A stretch of DNA of 64,000 nt from JBLNDJ01 sp050261515 (lineage in GTDB: Bacteria > Acidobacteriota > Terriglobia > Bryobacterales > Bryobacteraceae): assembly GCA_050261515.1 (NCBI GenBank), contig JBLNDJ010000060.1, positions 248,001 through 312,000 on the forward strand, read 5' to 3'. The stretch's first letter is position 1, and each line of letters starts with the position of its first letter. Below the pieces are notes generated by a model. That model made no database searches and was not told the DNA's origin. It saw nothing but the letters and a program-made list of their open reading frames with translations. Below, piece by piece: positions 40,962 to 50,200 of this stretch. The position numbers and the translations under genes are program-made.

Positions 40962-42854
40962 CTAGGACAACAGCGCGGTGGTGATGCGGTTGGCAAGGAA
41001 CGCTCCCGAGTAGGCGAGCGCCGTCATGTAGCTGAATTGCAGGAGCGGCCACTTCCAGCCGCCGGTTTCCCGGCGCACCACCGCGATGGTGGACATGCAC
41101 TGCATGGCGAACGCAAAGAACACCAGCAGCGCCACGGCGCCTCCGGGCGTGAGGTCGTGCCTGAGCGCCTGCTGCAAGCCGACGGATTTCGCGTCCGGCT
41201 CCATTCCGTAGATCGTCCCGAGCGTCCCTACGATCACTTCGCGCGCGGCGAGCGATGAAATCAGTCCCACGCCGATCTTCCAGTTGAAGCCGAGCGGGCG
41301 AATCAGCGGCTCGACGGTGCGGCCGATGGTGCCCGCAACGCTGTCGGCGATCGGGGGCAGTTTGCCGTCGTGCAGCGGCACGTGGGCGAAGATCCAGAGC
41401 ACGATCGCCACGCCGAGAATCACGGTGCCCGCGCGGCGCAGGAAGATCTTCGAGCGGTCGAGCAGGCGCAGGCCGAGCGATTGCAGCGTCGGGGTGCGAT
41501 AGGGCGGCATCTCGAGCACGAACGCCGCGCGCTCGCTTTTGAGCAGCGACGATTTGAGCAGGCGCGCGGTTGTAAACGCCGCAAGGAACCCGAGTATGTA
41601 AAGGCCGAGCATGGCGGCGGCGCGCGTGCCGAGTAAGGGGCCGAGCAGCGGGCGCTCGGGCAGGAACGCCGCGATGATCAGCGTGTAAACGGGCAGCCGA
41701 GCCGAGCAGGTCATCAGCGGCGCGATCAGGATGGTCGCCGTGCGGTCGCGCTTGTTCTCGATGGTGCGCGTGGCGAGCACGGCCGGGACCGCGCAGGCAT
41801 AGGCCGATAACAGCGGGATGAACGATTTCCCCTGCAAGCCGACGCGCGCCATGGTGCGGTCTGCGATCAGGGCCGCGCGCGCGAGGTAGCCGGAATCCTC
41901 CAGAATCCCGATGAACAGGAACAGGAGCAGGATCTGGGGCAGAAAGACCAGCACCGCCCCGACGCCGCTCCAGACGCCTTCGATCAGCAGCGAGCGGACA
42001 GGAGAATCGGGCAGCATCGCGGCGAGCCACTGGCCCGATGAAGTGATCAGCGATTGCACGCCCTCCATGAGCGGCCGCGCCCAGGAGAAGATCGACTGAA
42101 ACACCGTCAGGACAACGATGGCGAAAATCACCGGCCCCCAAAGCGGGTGCAGGAACACGGCGTCGAGCCGGCGGGTCCAGAGCGGCGCGGCGGGCGGGTG
42201 ATAAGCCGCTTGACGGCCGATGCGCGCGGCCCAGGCGTGGCATTTCGGCACGTCGTGCACCGCGGGCAGTTCGACCGGCGCGGGCTTCGCGCTGCGTTCG
42301 GCCAGGAATTGCCAGACCGGTTCGAGCCCTTCGCCGCGCGCCGCGCTCACGAGCACAACAGGCGCGCCGAGCTGGCGCGCCAGCGCCGCCTCGTCCACTT
42401 CGCCTCCGCGCGCATGCAGGTCGTCCGCCATGTTCAGCACGACCATCGTCGGCAGGCCTAGCGACAACACCGGCGCGGCGAGCACCAGCGAGCGGCCGAG
42501 GTTGGTCGAATCCAGAATCAGCAGCACGGCGTCGGGGCGCGGAAATCCGTCCATTTTGCCTTTGAGGATGTCGTGCGCGACCTGCTCGTCTTCCGAGCGC
42601 GGCTGCAAGCTGTAGATGCCCGGCAGATCGACCAGCGTGACCTCGGCTCCGTTGGCGAGCCGGGCGTGGCCGACGTGCTGCTCCACCGTGACGCCGGGAT
42701 AGTTGGCGACCTTCTGGCGCAGTCCGGTCAGCCGGTTAAAAAGAGTGGACTTGCCGCAGTTGGGCGGGCCGACGATCGCGACGATTCGCGGGTGGCCGTT
42801 TCCGTTTGAAGGAGGCCCTGCACCCGCCAGTGCGCAATCGTGGCAGCCGCTCAT
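40962..42854 (-). CDS. feoB: Ferrous iron transporter FeoB
   Basis: A 630-residue GTPase-permease. The N-terminal G domain has G1 GPPNCGKS (29-36), G3 DLPGIY and G4 NMAD. The permease part has two Gate domains (FIGILEDSGYLARAA and SLAAREVIVGTLGTIYG) and about eight helices. It is shorter than E. coli FeoB and starts with a Cys/His-bearing tail (MSGCHDC). I chose the ATG at 42854, which overlaps the feoA stop as ATGA. It imports Fe2+ at the inner membrane. Confidence 0.96.
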   Translation of the reverse strand: MSGCHDCALAGAGPPSNGNGHPRIVAIVGPPNCGKSTLFNRLTGLRQKVANYPGVTVEQHVGHARLANGAEVTLVDLPGIYSLQPRSEDEQVAHDILKGKMDGFPRPDAVLLILDSTNLGRSLVLAAPVLSLGLPTMVVLNMADDLHARGGEVDEAALARQLGAPVVLVSAARGEGLEPVWQFLAERSAKPAPVELPAVHDVPKCHAWAARIGRQAAYHPPAAPLWTRRLDAVFLHPLWGPVIFAIVVLTVFQSIFSWARPLMEGVQSLITSSGQWLAAMLPDSPVRSLLIEGVWSGVGAVLVFLPQILLLFLFIGILEDSGYLARAALIADRTMARVGLQGKSFIPLLSAYACAVPAVLATRTIENKRDRTATILIAPLMTCSARLPVYTLIIAAFLPERPLLGPLLGTRAAAMLGLYILGFLAAFTTARLLKSSLLKSERAAFVLEMPPYRTPTLQSLGLRLLDRSKIFLRRAGTVILGVAIVLWIFAHVPLHDGKLPPIADSVAGTIGRTVEPLIRPLGFNWKIGVGLISSLAAREVIVGTLGTIYGMEPDAKSVGLQQALRHDLTPGGAVALLVFFAFAMQCMSTIAVVRRETGGWKWPLLQFSYMTALAYSGAFLANRITTALLS

Positions 42855-43153
42855 CGCTCCCGGGTGTGCCGTGCCGCCGCACCGCGCAGAATCAGGTGCG
42901 CGGCGGTTTCGCGGCGCAGGGCGATTTCGGCGCCGTCCACGCGGAACACGCGCGGGTCTCCGCCAGGGGCGCTCAAGGCAGCCACAACCGCGCTGCCCGG
43001 AAGAAAGCCGAGTTCCATGAGGCGGCGTGAAACGTCGTCGGGAAGGTCGAGGCGCTCGAGCACCCCCTGCTCGCCCGGCCGGAGTTCCATGAGGCTCGCC
43101 GCGGACCGGGCAGTCCGGCGGGGGCGCCCTGCGCTCTTGAAACTCAGTTGCAT
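42851..43153 (-). CDS. feoA: Ferrous iron transport accessory protein FeoA
   Basis: A 100-residue SH3-like FeoA domain (LMELRPGEQGVLERLDLPDD...LMELGFLPGSAV...). The start is the ATG at 43153, because the frame beyond it is antisense to the neighbouring oxidoreductase. It precedes feoB with a 4-bp overlap. FeoA is thought to regulate FeoB GTPase or complex assembly. No feoC is seen. Confidence 0.93.
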   Translation of the reverse strand: MQLSFKSAGRPRRTARSAASLMELRPGEQGVLERLDLPDDVSRRLMELGFLPGSAVVAALSAPGGDPRVFRVDGAEIALRRETAAHLILRGAAARHTRER

Positions 43154-43258
43154 GAGAGAACCAGTATCGGACGCGGGCGCGACCCGTGTCAAGCAGATCC
43201 GAAACTCCGCTGCGGGGGACAGGTGCGGTCCGGGGCGCAGAAGGTGTACGCTTCCACC

Positions 43259-44485
43259 ATGTCCGGCGAACTCGCATCCCGCAGAACGTTCCTGAAAACC
43301 TCGGCGGTCCTGACCACGGCCGCATCCGCTTCGCGCGTGCTCGGCGCGGAGAACCGAATACGCGTCGCCGTGATCGGCAACGGCGGCCGCGGCAAGTACC
43401 TCATGAACGAGTTGAACAAGATCGGCGGCGTCGAGTGGGTCGCGGTGTGCGACATCTACGACGTGCGGCGGGCGGAGGCGGCGAAACTGGCGGGAACGCC
43501 GGTCGAGCAATACGCCGACTACCGGCAGATCCTGGAGCGCAAGGATGTGGATGCGGTCATCGTCGCGACGCCCGACCACTGGCACGCCACGATCGCGGTC
43601 GATGCGCTCAACGCGGGAAAGGACGTGTATTGCGAGAAACCGATGGTCCACACGCCGAAAGACGGGCAGGCCATCGTGAAGGCCGTGCGCGCGAACCGGC
43701 GCGTGCTGCAAGTGGGGACGCAGGGCCGCGCGCTGCCGCAGTTCGTGGAGGCGAAGCAGCGGTTCATCGACACGGGCGCGGTCGGGAAGGTTGGGCTGGC
43801 GCGCACATGGTACACGTCGAACCAGGGCTACATACAGACGCCGCCCACGGGTATGGAGAGCAAGCCGGACGGCCTCGACTGGGACCGCTGGCTCGGCCCG
43901 GGGCCGCACGTCGCCTGGAATCCCGACATCTACTTCAGCCCGTATAAATGGCTGCACTACGACGGCGGGATGGTGATGGGGATCGCGATTCACGTGCTCG
44001 ATTCGGCGCACCACTGGCTCGGGCTGAGCAAGCCGAAGTCGGCAGTGGCGGGCGGCGGGACGTATTTCTACAAGGACGGGCGCGACACGCCGGACGTGAT
44101 CACGGTCATCTGGGATTATCCGCAGAACGTGACGGTGACGTTCGAGGCCGAGTGCCTCACGGCGCCGGGCGTCAAGACCACGGCGGGCGTGGAGGTGCGC
44201 GGCACCGGCGGCAAGCTCTGGGCCGAGCGCTACGTGCAGGACCTCGGCTACGAATACACGCCGAACACGCGCTTCAGCAAAACCATGGCCTCGAAAGGCG
44301 CGGGCACGCAGGCGAGCGCCGAGGGCGTGCTGCGCAACTGGCTGGAGTGCATCCGCACACGCGAAAAGCCGGTCGCGAACGAAGTCGAGGCGTATTACTC
44401 GACGGTCGCGTGTTACATGGCGAACCAGGCGTATCAGAAGCAGGAGCGCGTGGTTTGGGACGCGGCGTGGGATTTGCCCGCGTAG
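43259..44485 (+). CDS. Tat-exported Gfo/Idh/MocA family oxidoreductase
   Basis: A 408-residue protein from the ATG at 43259, with a twin-arginine signal (SRRTFLKTSAVLTTAASASRV). The Rossmann fold is VAVIGNGGRGKYLM, followed by the EKPMVHTPK motif and the DHWHATIAVDAL helix of the Gfo/Idh family. Members act on sugars or their derivatives with tightly bound NAD(P). Exported copies are abundant in Acidobacteria and Planctomycetes and their substrates are largely unknown. It is divergent from feoA. Confidence 0.9.
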   Translation: MSGELASRRTFLKTSAVLTTAASASRVLGAENRIRVAVIGNGGRGKYLMNELNKIGGVEWVAVCDIYDVRRAEAAKLAGTPVEQYADYRQILERKDVDAVIVATPDHWHATIAVDALNAGKDVYCEKPMVHTPKDGQAIVKAVRANRRVLQVGTQGRALPQFVEAKQRFIDTGAVGKVGLARTWYTSNQGYIQTPPTGMESKPDGLDWDRWLGPGPHVAWNPDIYFSPYKWLHYDGGMVMGIAIHVLDSAHHWLGLSKPKSAVAGGGTYFYKDGRDTPDVITVIWDYPQNVTVTFEAECLTAPGVKTTAGVEVRGTGGKLWAERYVQDLGYEYTPNTRFSKTMASKGAGTQASAEGVLRNWLECIRTREKPVANEVEAYYSTVACYMANQAYQKQERVVWDAAWDLPA

Positions 44486-44504
44486 CGCGAAAACCATATC
44501 AGCC

Positions 44505-44536
44505 GCAGATGAACGCAGATAAACGCGGATAGGAAC
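44505..44536. repeat. Short intergenic decamer array
   Basis: GCAGATGAAC, GCAGATAAAC and GCGGATAGGAAC run head to tail in the 54-bp gap between two gene ends. Motifs like this, with ATCTGCGTT on the other strand, are familiar to me as dispersed intergenic sequences in other genomes; copy number here cannot be judged. Confidence 0.5.
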
Positions 44537-44539
44537 TTC

Positions 44540-46960
44540 CTACTCCGCTCTTAACGCTTCCATCGGATCGACTCGCGCGGCGCGCCAGGCGGGGAGGAAG
44601 CTGGCGGCGGTGGTTACGGCGATCAGGAGTGCCGCGACGAGGAAGAAGGTATATGGGTCGGCCGCGCTCACTCCGTAGATCAGGGTTTGCATCAGGCGGG
44701 TGAGGGCGAGGGCTCCGGCTGCGCCGAGTGCGATGCCGGCCGCCGCGAGTGCGGCGCCTTGCTTCACGATCAGCTTTGCGATGGTCCTCGGGTCCGCGCC
44801 GAGCGCGACGCGCACTCCGATTTCGCGCGTGCGCAGGCTTACCGTATAGGCCAGCACTCCGTAGAGCCCCACGGCTGCCAGGGCGAGCGCGAGCGCGGCG
44901 AAGGCGATCAGCACCGTCATGTTGAAGCGGCGCGCGGAGGTCCAGTCGTGCAGCACGCTTTCCATGGTGCCCGTCGCGTACACGGGCTGGTCCTTGTCGA
45001 TGTTCCAGACCTGGCGTTCGATGGCGCCCGCGAGCGACATGGGGTCGCCCGCGGTCCGGACCAGCAGCATCGGGCTTTGCATGCCGCGGGTTGCGAAGTA
45101 GATCTGCGGGCGCGCGGGTGTGTCGGGCCCGAGCTGGCGCGTGTCGGCAACGACACCTATGACGGCATTGCGCCCATCTTCTTGCAGGATGGCTTTGCCG
45201 ATGGGGTCCTGGCCCGGCCAGTTCTGGCGCGCGAACGCTTCGTTCACGACGATGGGCTCGGGCTTCGTATCCATGTCGCGCCTGGTGAACGTGCGGCCGC
45301 GCATGAGCCGGATTCCCATGGTCTCGAAGAAGTCCTCGCGAACGCCGGAGATATAGGCGGACGGCGTCTCGTTCGGCCGCTCCGGCGCGCCTTCCACGCG
45401 GTAGGTGGACAAGCTGAGTTCCTGCATCGGGACGCCCCTGGCGAGCGTCGCCGAGCGCACGCCGGGCAGCCGCCGCACCGCCTCGAGCAGGCGGTCGCCG
45501 AAGATGCTGAGCTGTTCGGGCGTCGAGTACTTGGCCTCGGGCAGCGCGATACGCGTTTTCAGGAGATTCTCCGGGCGGAAGCCCTGATCGACGGCCATCA
45601 GCGAAGCGAGGCTGCGGATCATGAGCCCGGCTCCGGCGAGCAGAACGAACGAGAGGGCGATCTCGCCGGCGACCAGCGCGCTGCGAAGGCGGTTCGACGT
45701 CCCTCCGACCGTACGCCCGCCGCGGACCAGCGCCTGGTTCACGTCCTGGCTCGCCGTGTGCAGCCAAGGCGCGAGTCCGAAGAACAGACCGGCGAGAACG
45801 CCGGCGGCAACGGTGAAGCCGAGCACGAGCGGATCGAGGCGCAGTTCCTTGAACCCGTGCGTGCCGGCCGGAGCCAATGCCGAGAGGGCATCGAGACCCC
45901 AGACGGCGAGCAGCAGTCCGGCCGCGCCGCCCAGCGCGCTCAGCACCAGGCTCTCGGTAAGGTTCTGCCGGAGGATGCGAAGGCGCCCCGCCCCGAGCGC
46001 GGCGCGAATCGCGATCTCGCGCTGCCTTCCGATGGCGCGCGTGAGCAGAAGATTGGCGACGTTGGCGCAGGCGATCAGCAGGACGAACGCCACCGCGACC
46101 TGGAGGATCAGCAGGCTGCGTCGAAGCGTGGGGCTGACGTCCTCGACCGCGACCGGAAAGACGCTCACGCTGAAGCCGCGGTTGAGGCCGGGGTTCGCCG
46201 TTTCGAGGCCCTTGGCGATGACGGCCATTTCGGCGCGCGCCTGTTCGAGCGTGACACCCGGCTTCAGGCGGCCGTAGGCGAAGTACATGCGCTGCCGGCG
46301 GTCATCGTCCGTGGCGAGACTTAATGGAACCCACAGGGCGGCGGTAACCTGATCGAAGCCCTCCCAGACGGCCGGAAGCTGGAAGCCGGCCGGCAGCACG
46401 CCCACGATTTCGTAGTCCACGCCGCCGGCGCGAATCGTCTTACCCAAGATCTTCGGGTCGCCGTTGTAGCGCCTGCGGTAGAGTTCGTCGCTCAGGATCG
46501 CCACGCGCCCTTTGCCTGGCTGCATCTCTTCCGCCGTGAAGGCGCGGCCGAGGCGCGGCTGAATGCCGAGGAGCGAAAAGAAGTTGGCGGACGCGCGAGC
46601 CGCTTCGATTTGTTCGGGACGGAGGCCGGTGAGATTCAGGTTCAGCTTGCTCGCCACGGCGATGTCCTCGAACGAGCGGCTCTGCTTCTTCCAGTCGAGG
46701 TAGTTCTGCGCGCAGACGGGAAGGCGCAGGCCGTTGAATATATTCAGCGCCGGGTTCTTTTCCCAGAGCATGACGAGGCGGTCCGGTTCCTTGAGCGCCT
46801 GGAGCGGGCGGGAGTTCAGCAGCACCGCGTTGACCACGCTGAACATGGCGGTATTGATGCCGACGCCGAGCGCGACGGCAAATACGGCCGCGAGCGTGAA
46901 GCCGGGGCTCTTGCGCAGAAGGCGGATCGCGTACCGGACGTCTTGCAGGAACGTTTTCAC
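44540..46960 (-). CDS. ABC transporter permease of the acidobacterial duplicated type (ADOP family)
   Basis: An 806-residue protein from the GTG at 46960 (GAGG a few bases upstream). It opens KTFLQDVRYAIRLLRKSPGFTLAAVFAVALGVG, the opening typical of ADOP permeases, and contains two MacB-PCD plus FtsX units (about residues 15-420 and 430-800) and eight helices. The partner ATPase is not encoded nearby, which is usual for this family. It may handle efflux, lipoprotein or cell-envelope stress; the substrate is unknown. It is divergent from the MerR-TPR gene. Confidence 0.9.
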   Translation of the reverse strand: MKTFLQDVRYAIRLLRKSPGFTLAAVFAVALGVGINTAMFSVVNAVLLNSRPLQALKEPDRLVMLWEKNPALNIFNGLRLPVCAQNYLDWKKQSRSFEDIAVASKLNLNLTGLRPEQIEAARASANFFSLLGIQPRLGRAFTAEEMQPGKGRVAILSDELYRRRYNGDPKILGKTIRAGGVDYEIVGVLPAGFQLPAVWEGFDQVTAALWVPLSLATDDDRRQRMYFAYGRLKPGVTLEQARAEMAVIAKGLETANPGLNRGFSVSVFPVAVEDVSPTLRRSLLILQVAVAFVLLIACANVANLLLTRAIGRQREIAIRAALGAGRLRILRQNLTESLVLSALGGAAGLLLAVWGLDALSALAPAGTHGFKELRLDPLVLGFTVAAGVLAGLFFGLAPWLHTASQDVNQALVRGGRTVGGTSNRLRSALVAGEIALSFVLLAGAGLMIRSLASLMAVDQGFRPENLLKTRIALPEAKYSTPEQLSIFGDRLLEAVRRLPGVRSATLARGVPMQELSLSTYRVEGAPERPNETPSAYISGVREDFFETMGIRLMRGRTFTRRDMDTKPEPIVVNEAFARQNWPGQDPIGKAILQEDGRNAVIGVVADTRQLGPDTPARPQIYFATRGMQSPMLLVRTAGDPMSLAGAIERQVWNIDKDQPVYATGTMESVLHDWTSARRFNMTVLIAFAALALALAAVGLYGVLAYTVSLRTREIGVRVALGADPRTIAKLIVKQGAALAAAGIALGAAGALALTRLMQTLIYGVSAADPYTFFLVAALLIAVTTAASFLPAWRAARVDPMEALRAE

Positions 46961-47094
46961 GAGGCCTCGCTGGTGTCCGAAGTCGGGACGCGGGTGTCCG
47001 GTTGAGAAACGCGGACCGCGCTGATCCCGTTGATTTGCATATGAAACACCGAATCTGGAGCATTCGGCGTGCCACATTTGCTAAAATCACCGCA

Positions 47095-48009
47095 ATGCTT
47101 GCGGGAATGCCACAGCAGTCGTATACCCGCGAGGAGGCGTGCCGCGTTGCGGGCGTTACCGAGCGGCAACTCCGGGGCTGGGAACGCCAGGAGCTGGTTC
47201 CTCGCCTGGAGGAATACTCGATTGCGGACCTGATCGCGCTTCGCTCGCTTCAGAAACTGCTCGGCGGCAAGGTTCCGCCCGCGCGCATACGCCGCGCGAT
47301 CGGGGCGCTTCGCAAGAAACTCGACGGCATCGAGAACCCGCTCAAGGAACTCAAAATCGTCTGCGAGGGCCGGCGCGTCGCCGTGCTCATCGACGGGCAG
47401 AAAATGGAGCCCGTCTCGGGCCAGCTTCTGCTCGATTTCGACCGCGCCGAGCTGAAGACGCTGCTCTCGTTTCCGAAGGAAGACCGCGAGCCTCCGGCCG
47501 CCGCGGCGGCGAAGGTGAAGGAAGCCGAGAAGTGGTTCGAGCGCGGGCTCGAGCTGGAAGAGACCGGGGCGCTGCCGGAGCAAATCATCGACGCCTACCG
47601 GCGCGCGCTCGAGCTGGACCCGACCTCGGCCGGGGCGGCGGTGAATCTCGGGACGATCTACTACCACCTGCACCGCTGGGAAGAGGCCAAGCGCGCTTAC
47701 AACCAGGCGCTCGAAATCGATTCGACCTACGCGCTGGCGCACTTCAACCTCGGCAATCTTTACGACGAGCGGGGCGACCGCGAGCGCGCGGAGTCGCACT
47801 ATCAGGCGGCGCTGAAGATCAACCCGAACTACGCCGACGCGCACTACAACCTCGCGCTGCTCAGCCAGAACCGCGGCGACGCGATGAAGGCCGTGCGGCA
47901 CTGGAAGGCCTATCTGAAGCTGGACGGGGCGAGTTCGTGGTCGGCGGTGGCGCGGCGGGAACTGGAGAAGCTGTGCCGCGCCGCGGTGGTTCCGGGGGCG
48001 CGGAGTTAG
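47095..48009 (+). CDS. MerR-type HTH fused to TPR repeats
   Basis: About 304 residues from the ATG at 47095; ATGs at 47041 and 47107 are also possible. Residues 8-75 form a MerR-like winged helix (YTREEACRVAGVTERQLRGWERQELVPRL), followed by a helix-rich linker. From about residue 140 there are four TPRs (ALPEQIIDAYRRALELDPTSAGAAVNLGTIYY, AKRAYNQALEIDSTYALAHFNLG, AESHYQAALKINPNYADAHYNLA). The N-terminal part may bind DNA and the TPR arm a partner protein. Its stop overlaps that of the convergent MFS gene by 4 bp. Confidence 0.85.
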   Translation: MLAGMPQQSYTREEACRVAGVTERQLRGWERQELVPRLEEYSIADLIALRSLQKLLGGKVPPARIRRAIGALRKKLDGIENPLKELKIVCEGRRVAVLIDGQKMEPVSGQLLLDFDRAELKTLLSFPKEDREPPAAAAAKVKEAEKWFERGLELEETGALPEQIIDAYRRALELDPTSAGAAVNLGTIYYHLHRWEEAKRAYNQALEIDSTYALAHFNLGNLYDERGDRERAESHYQAALKINPNYADAHYNLALLSQNRGDAMKAVRHWKAYLKLDGASSWSAVARRELEKLCRAAVVPGARS

Positions 48010-49577
48010 TGCATCGGCGCGGCGCCGCCACGGCGCCGCGGACGCCGCATGAGCAGCAGCAGCGGCAGAATCGCGAAGAACACGAGCGCGAAGACACGGA
48101 AGGTATCGACGAACGAGAGCATCGACGCCTGCCGCTCCACCATTCCGAACAGCGCGCCGTAGGCCTGTTTCGACGCCGTCGCCGCGTCGGCGCCGCGGCG
48201 CATGAGCGCGCCCTGCAAGCTCCCGATCATTTGCTGTGTCGCCGGATTGTAGGGGTCGACGTGCCGGCCCAGTATGTTGAGGTGCGCCTGCGAGGTCCGT
48301 TCGAGGTGCGTCGTCGCGAATGCGATTCCCATGCTGCCGCCGATGTTGCGCATCAGGTTGAAGATGCTGGTGGCGTTGCCCATCTGCTCTTTCGCGATCG
48401 CGTCCATCGTCACGGTCGTCAGGGGGACGAAAAGCAGCGACATCGCGAGCCCCTGGTAGAACTGCGGCCAGAAGATGTCCCAATAGCCGGCGTTCAGGTT
48501 CAGCCAGGATAACTGAAGCAGCGTAAACGAGGCGCCGAGGATTCCGATGCCGAGCATCTTCCGGGGGTCGAAGCGTGCGACGAGTATCCCGACCAGCGGC
48601 ATGGCGACGAACGATCCGAGGCCCCGCGGCGCCATCGCGACTCCCGCCTGAAGCGCCGGATAGCCGAGCAGCGTCTGAAGAAAGACCGGCAGCAGAACCA
48701 GGCTGCCGTAGAGCACGAACCCGACCATCGTCATCAGGAACACACCGGTCGCATAGGTGCGCTCCTTGAGCGCACGCAGGTTCACGATGGGATGGCTCGT
48801 AGTCAGCTCGTGGATGACGAGCGCCACCAGGCCCACCGCGGAGATGACGGCCAGCGTGCGAATGAGATCGGAGGCGAACCAGTCATCCTCCTGGCCCTTA
48901 TCGAGCATGATCTGCAAGGCCCCGATCCCGACCGCGAGCATCCCGATGCCCCAGTAATCCACGCGCGTGGAGCCGCGGCGTATGTAGTGCGGATCGAAGA
49001 TGAACATGCGCGTCATGAACAGGCAGGCGATGCCGACGGGGATGTTGATATAGAACACCCAGCGCCAGGAAAAGTTATCGGTGAGCCAGCCGCCGATCAC
49101 GGGACCGAGCATGGGGGCGACGACGATGCCGAGGCCCCAGAATCCCATGGCCTTGCCGCGATCCTCGGGCGGGAAAGCTTCGAGCATCACGGCCTGCGAG
49201 AGCGGCTGCAAGGCGCCGCCGGTGGCGCCCTGGATGATGCGGAACGCGATCAGCATCCACAGGTTGGTCGCGAATCCGCAGGCCGCCGAAGCCACCGTGA
49301 AGCCGGTCACCGCGGCCATTAGAAGCCGCTTTCGGCCGAAGTAGTTGGCGAGCCAGCCGGTCATCGGCAGAACGATCGCGTTGGCAACCAGGTAGCTGGT
49401 GAGCGCCCATGTCGCCTCTTCGACAGTCGCCGAGAGGCTGCCCGCGATGTGCGGCAGCGACACGTTCACCACGGTCGTGTCGAGCACTTCCATAAAGGTG
49501 CCGAACATGACCGACACCGCCACCAGCCAGGGATTGACGTAGGGAGTCGTGGAAGGCGAGGCGGCGTTGGTTGCCAT
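48006..49577 (-). CDS. EmrB/QacA-type MFS multidrug transporter
   Basis: A 523-residue major facilitator with about 14 helices (DHA2 group). Motif C-like GPVIGGWLTDNFSWRWVFYINIPVG is present, as is the early motif LDTTVVNVSLPHIAGSL typical of EmrB/QacA exporters. I start at the ATG at 49577. It is the last gene of the tolC-emrA-kinase-emrB group, 5 bp from the kinase gene. With EmrA and TolC it would form a tripartite pump across both membranes. Confidence 0.93.
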   Translation of the reverse strand: MATNAASPSTTPYVNPWLVAVSVMFGTFMEVLDTTVVNVSLPHIAGSLSATVEEATWALTSYLVANAIVLPMTGWLANYFGRKRLLMAAVTGFTVASAACGFATNLWMLIAFRIIQGATGGALQPLSQAVMLEAFPPEDRGKAMGFWGLGIVVAPMLGPVIGGWLTDNFSWRWVFYINIPVGIACLFMTRMFIFDPHYIRRGSTRVDYWGIGMLAVGIGALQIMLDKGQEDDWFASDLIRTLAVISAVGLVALVIHELTTSHPIVNLRALKERTYATGVFLMTMVGFVLYGSLVLLPVFLQTLLGYPALQAGVAMAPRGLGSFVAMPLVGILVARFDPRKMLGIGILGASFTLLQLSWLNLNAGYWDIFWPQFYQGLAMSLLFVPLTTVTMDAIAKEQMGNATSIFNLMRNIGGSMGIAFATTHLERTSQAHLNILGRHVDPYNPATQQMIGSLQGALMRRGADAATASKQAYGALFGMVERQASMLSFVDTFRVFALVFFAILPLLLLMRRPRRRGGAAPMH

Positions 49578-49582
49578 GAGTT

Positions 49583-50200
49583 CTAGGACTTTTGGTGTCG
49601 GATGGCGGCGATGACGGCTTCGACGGCCGCTTCCTCGCCTATGCAGGAGCACAGCATCATGTTGTAGAGGTGGCGATTGGACCAGTCCTGGCCGAAGTAG
49701 CGGCGGATGTAGGCGGCGCGGCGGCGGTCCCAGCTTTCCATGAGCGCTTCCGGGTCGGCATCCGGGCCTTCGCGTTTGACGATGCGCGCGATGCGCTCCG
49801 GCCGAGGCGCGTAGACGAACAGGTGGAACACGTCGGGCTCTTCCTGAAGCACGCACTGGCTGCCGCGCCCGACGATGACGCAATGCCCCTGGCGAGCCGC
49901 CTCGCGGATGACGCGCCCGGTGGCGGCCGCTACCGTGGCGGCATCCGGCGGCTCGTTCTGGGTGCTGCTGGCGACGCCCTCGTAGCCGCCCCGCCAGAGG
50001 GCTTTGTGCAGGCGTTGAAACCACGCGTCGGTGGATTCGACGTAGCGCTCGCATTCGGCCGGATCGAGGTGCGCGATCCGGGCGACGTCCTCGATCAGGC
50101 AGCCGTCCATCAGGCGCCAGCCGAGGCGCTCGGCCAGGCCGCGGGCGATCTCGGCGCGGCCCGCGCCATACTCGCCCCCTACGGTCAATACGCGGATCAT
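49583..50200 (-). CDS. Cytidylate-kinase-like (Cytidylate_kin2) protein
   Basis: A 205-residue P-loop protein of the cytidylate-kinase-like family, not the housekeeping Cmk. The N-terminus is VLTVGGEYGAGRAEIARGLAERLG; the usual GKS is GRA, as in the GSGG-R-E-I-A variant common in this family. VIVGRGSQCVLQ and the FHLFVYAPRPERIARIVKREG segment also fit. The gene sits between emrA (4-bp overlap) and emrB (5-bp gap), so it is expressed with the pump. Its role there is unknown; it might modify a drug or control the pump. Confidence 0.85.
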   Translation of the reverse strand: MIRVLTVGGEYGAGRAEIARGLAERLGWRLMDGCLIEDVARIAHLDPAECERYVESTDAWFQRLHKALWRGGYEGVASSTQNEPPDAATVAAATGRVIREAARQGHCVIVGRGSQCVLQEEPDVFHLFVYAPRPERIARIVKREGPDADPEALMESWDRRRAAYIRRYFGQDWSNRHLYNMMLCSCIGEEAAVEAVIAAIRHQKS

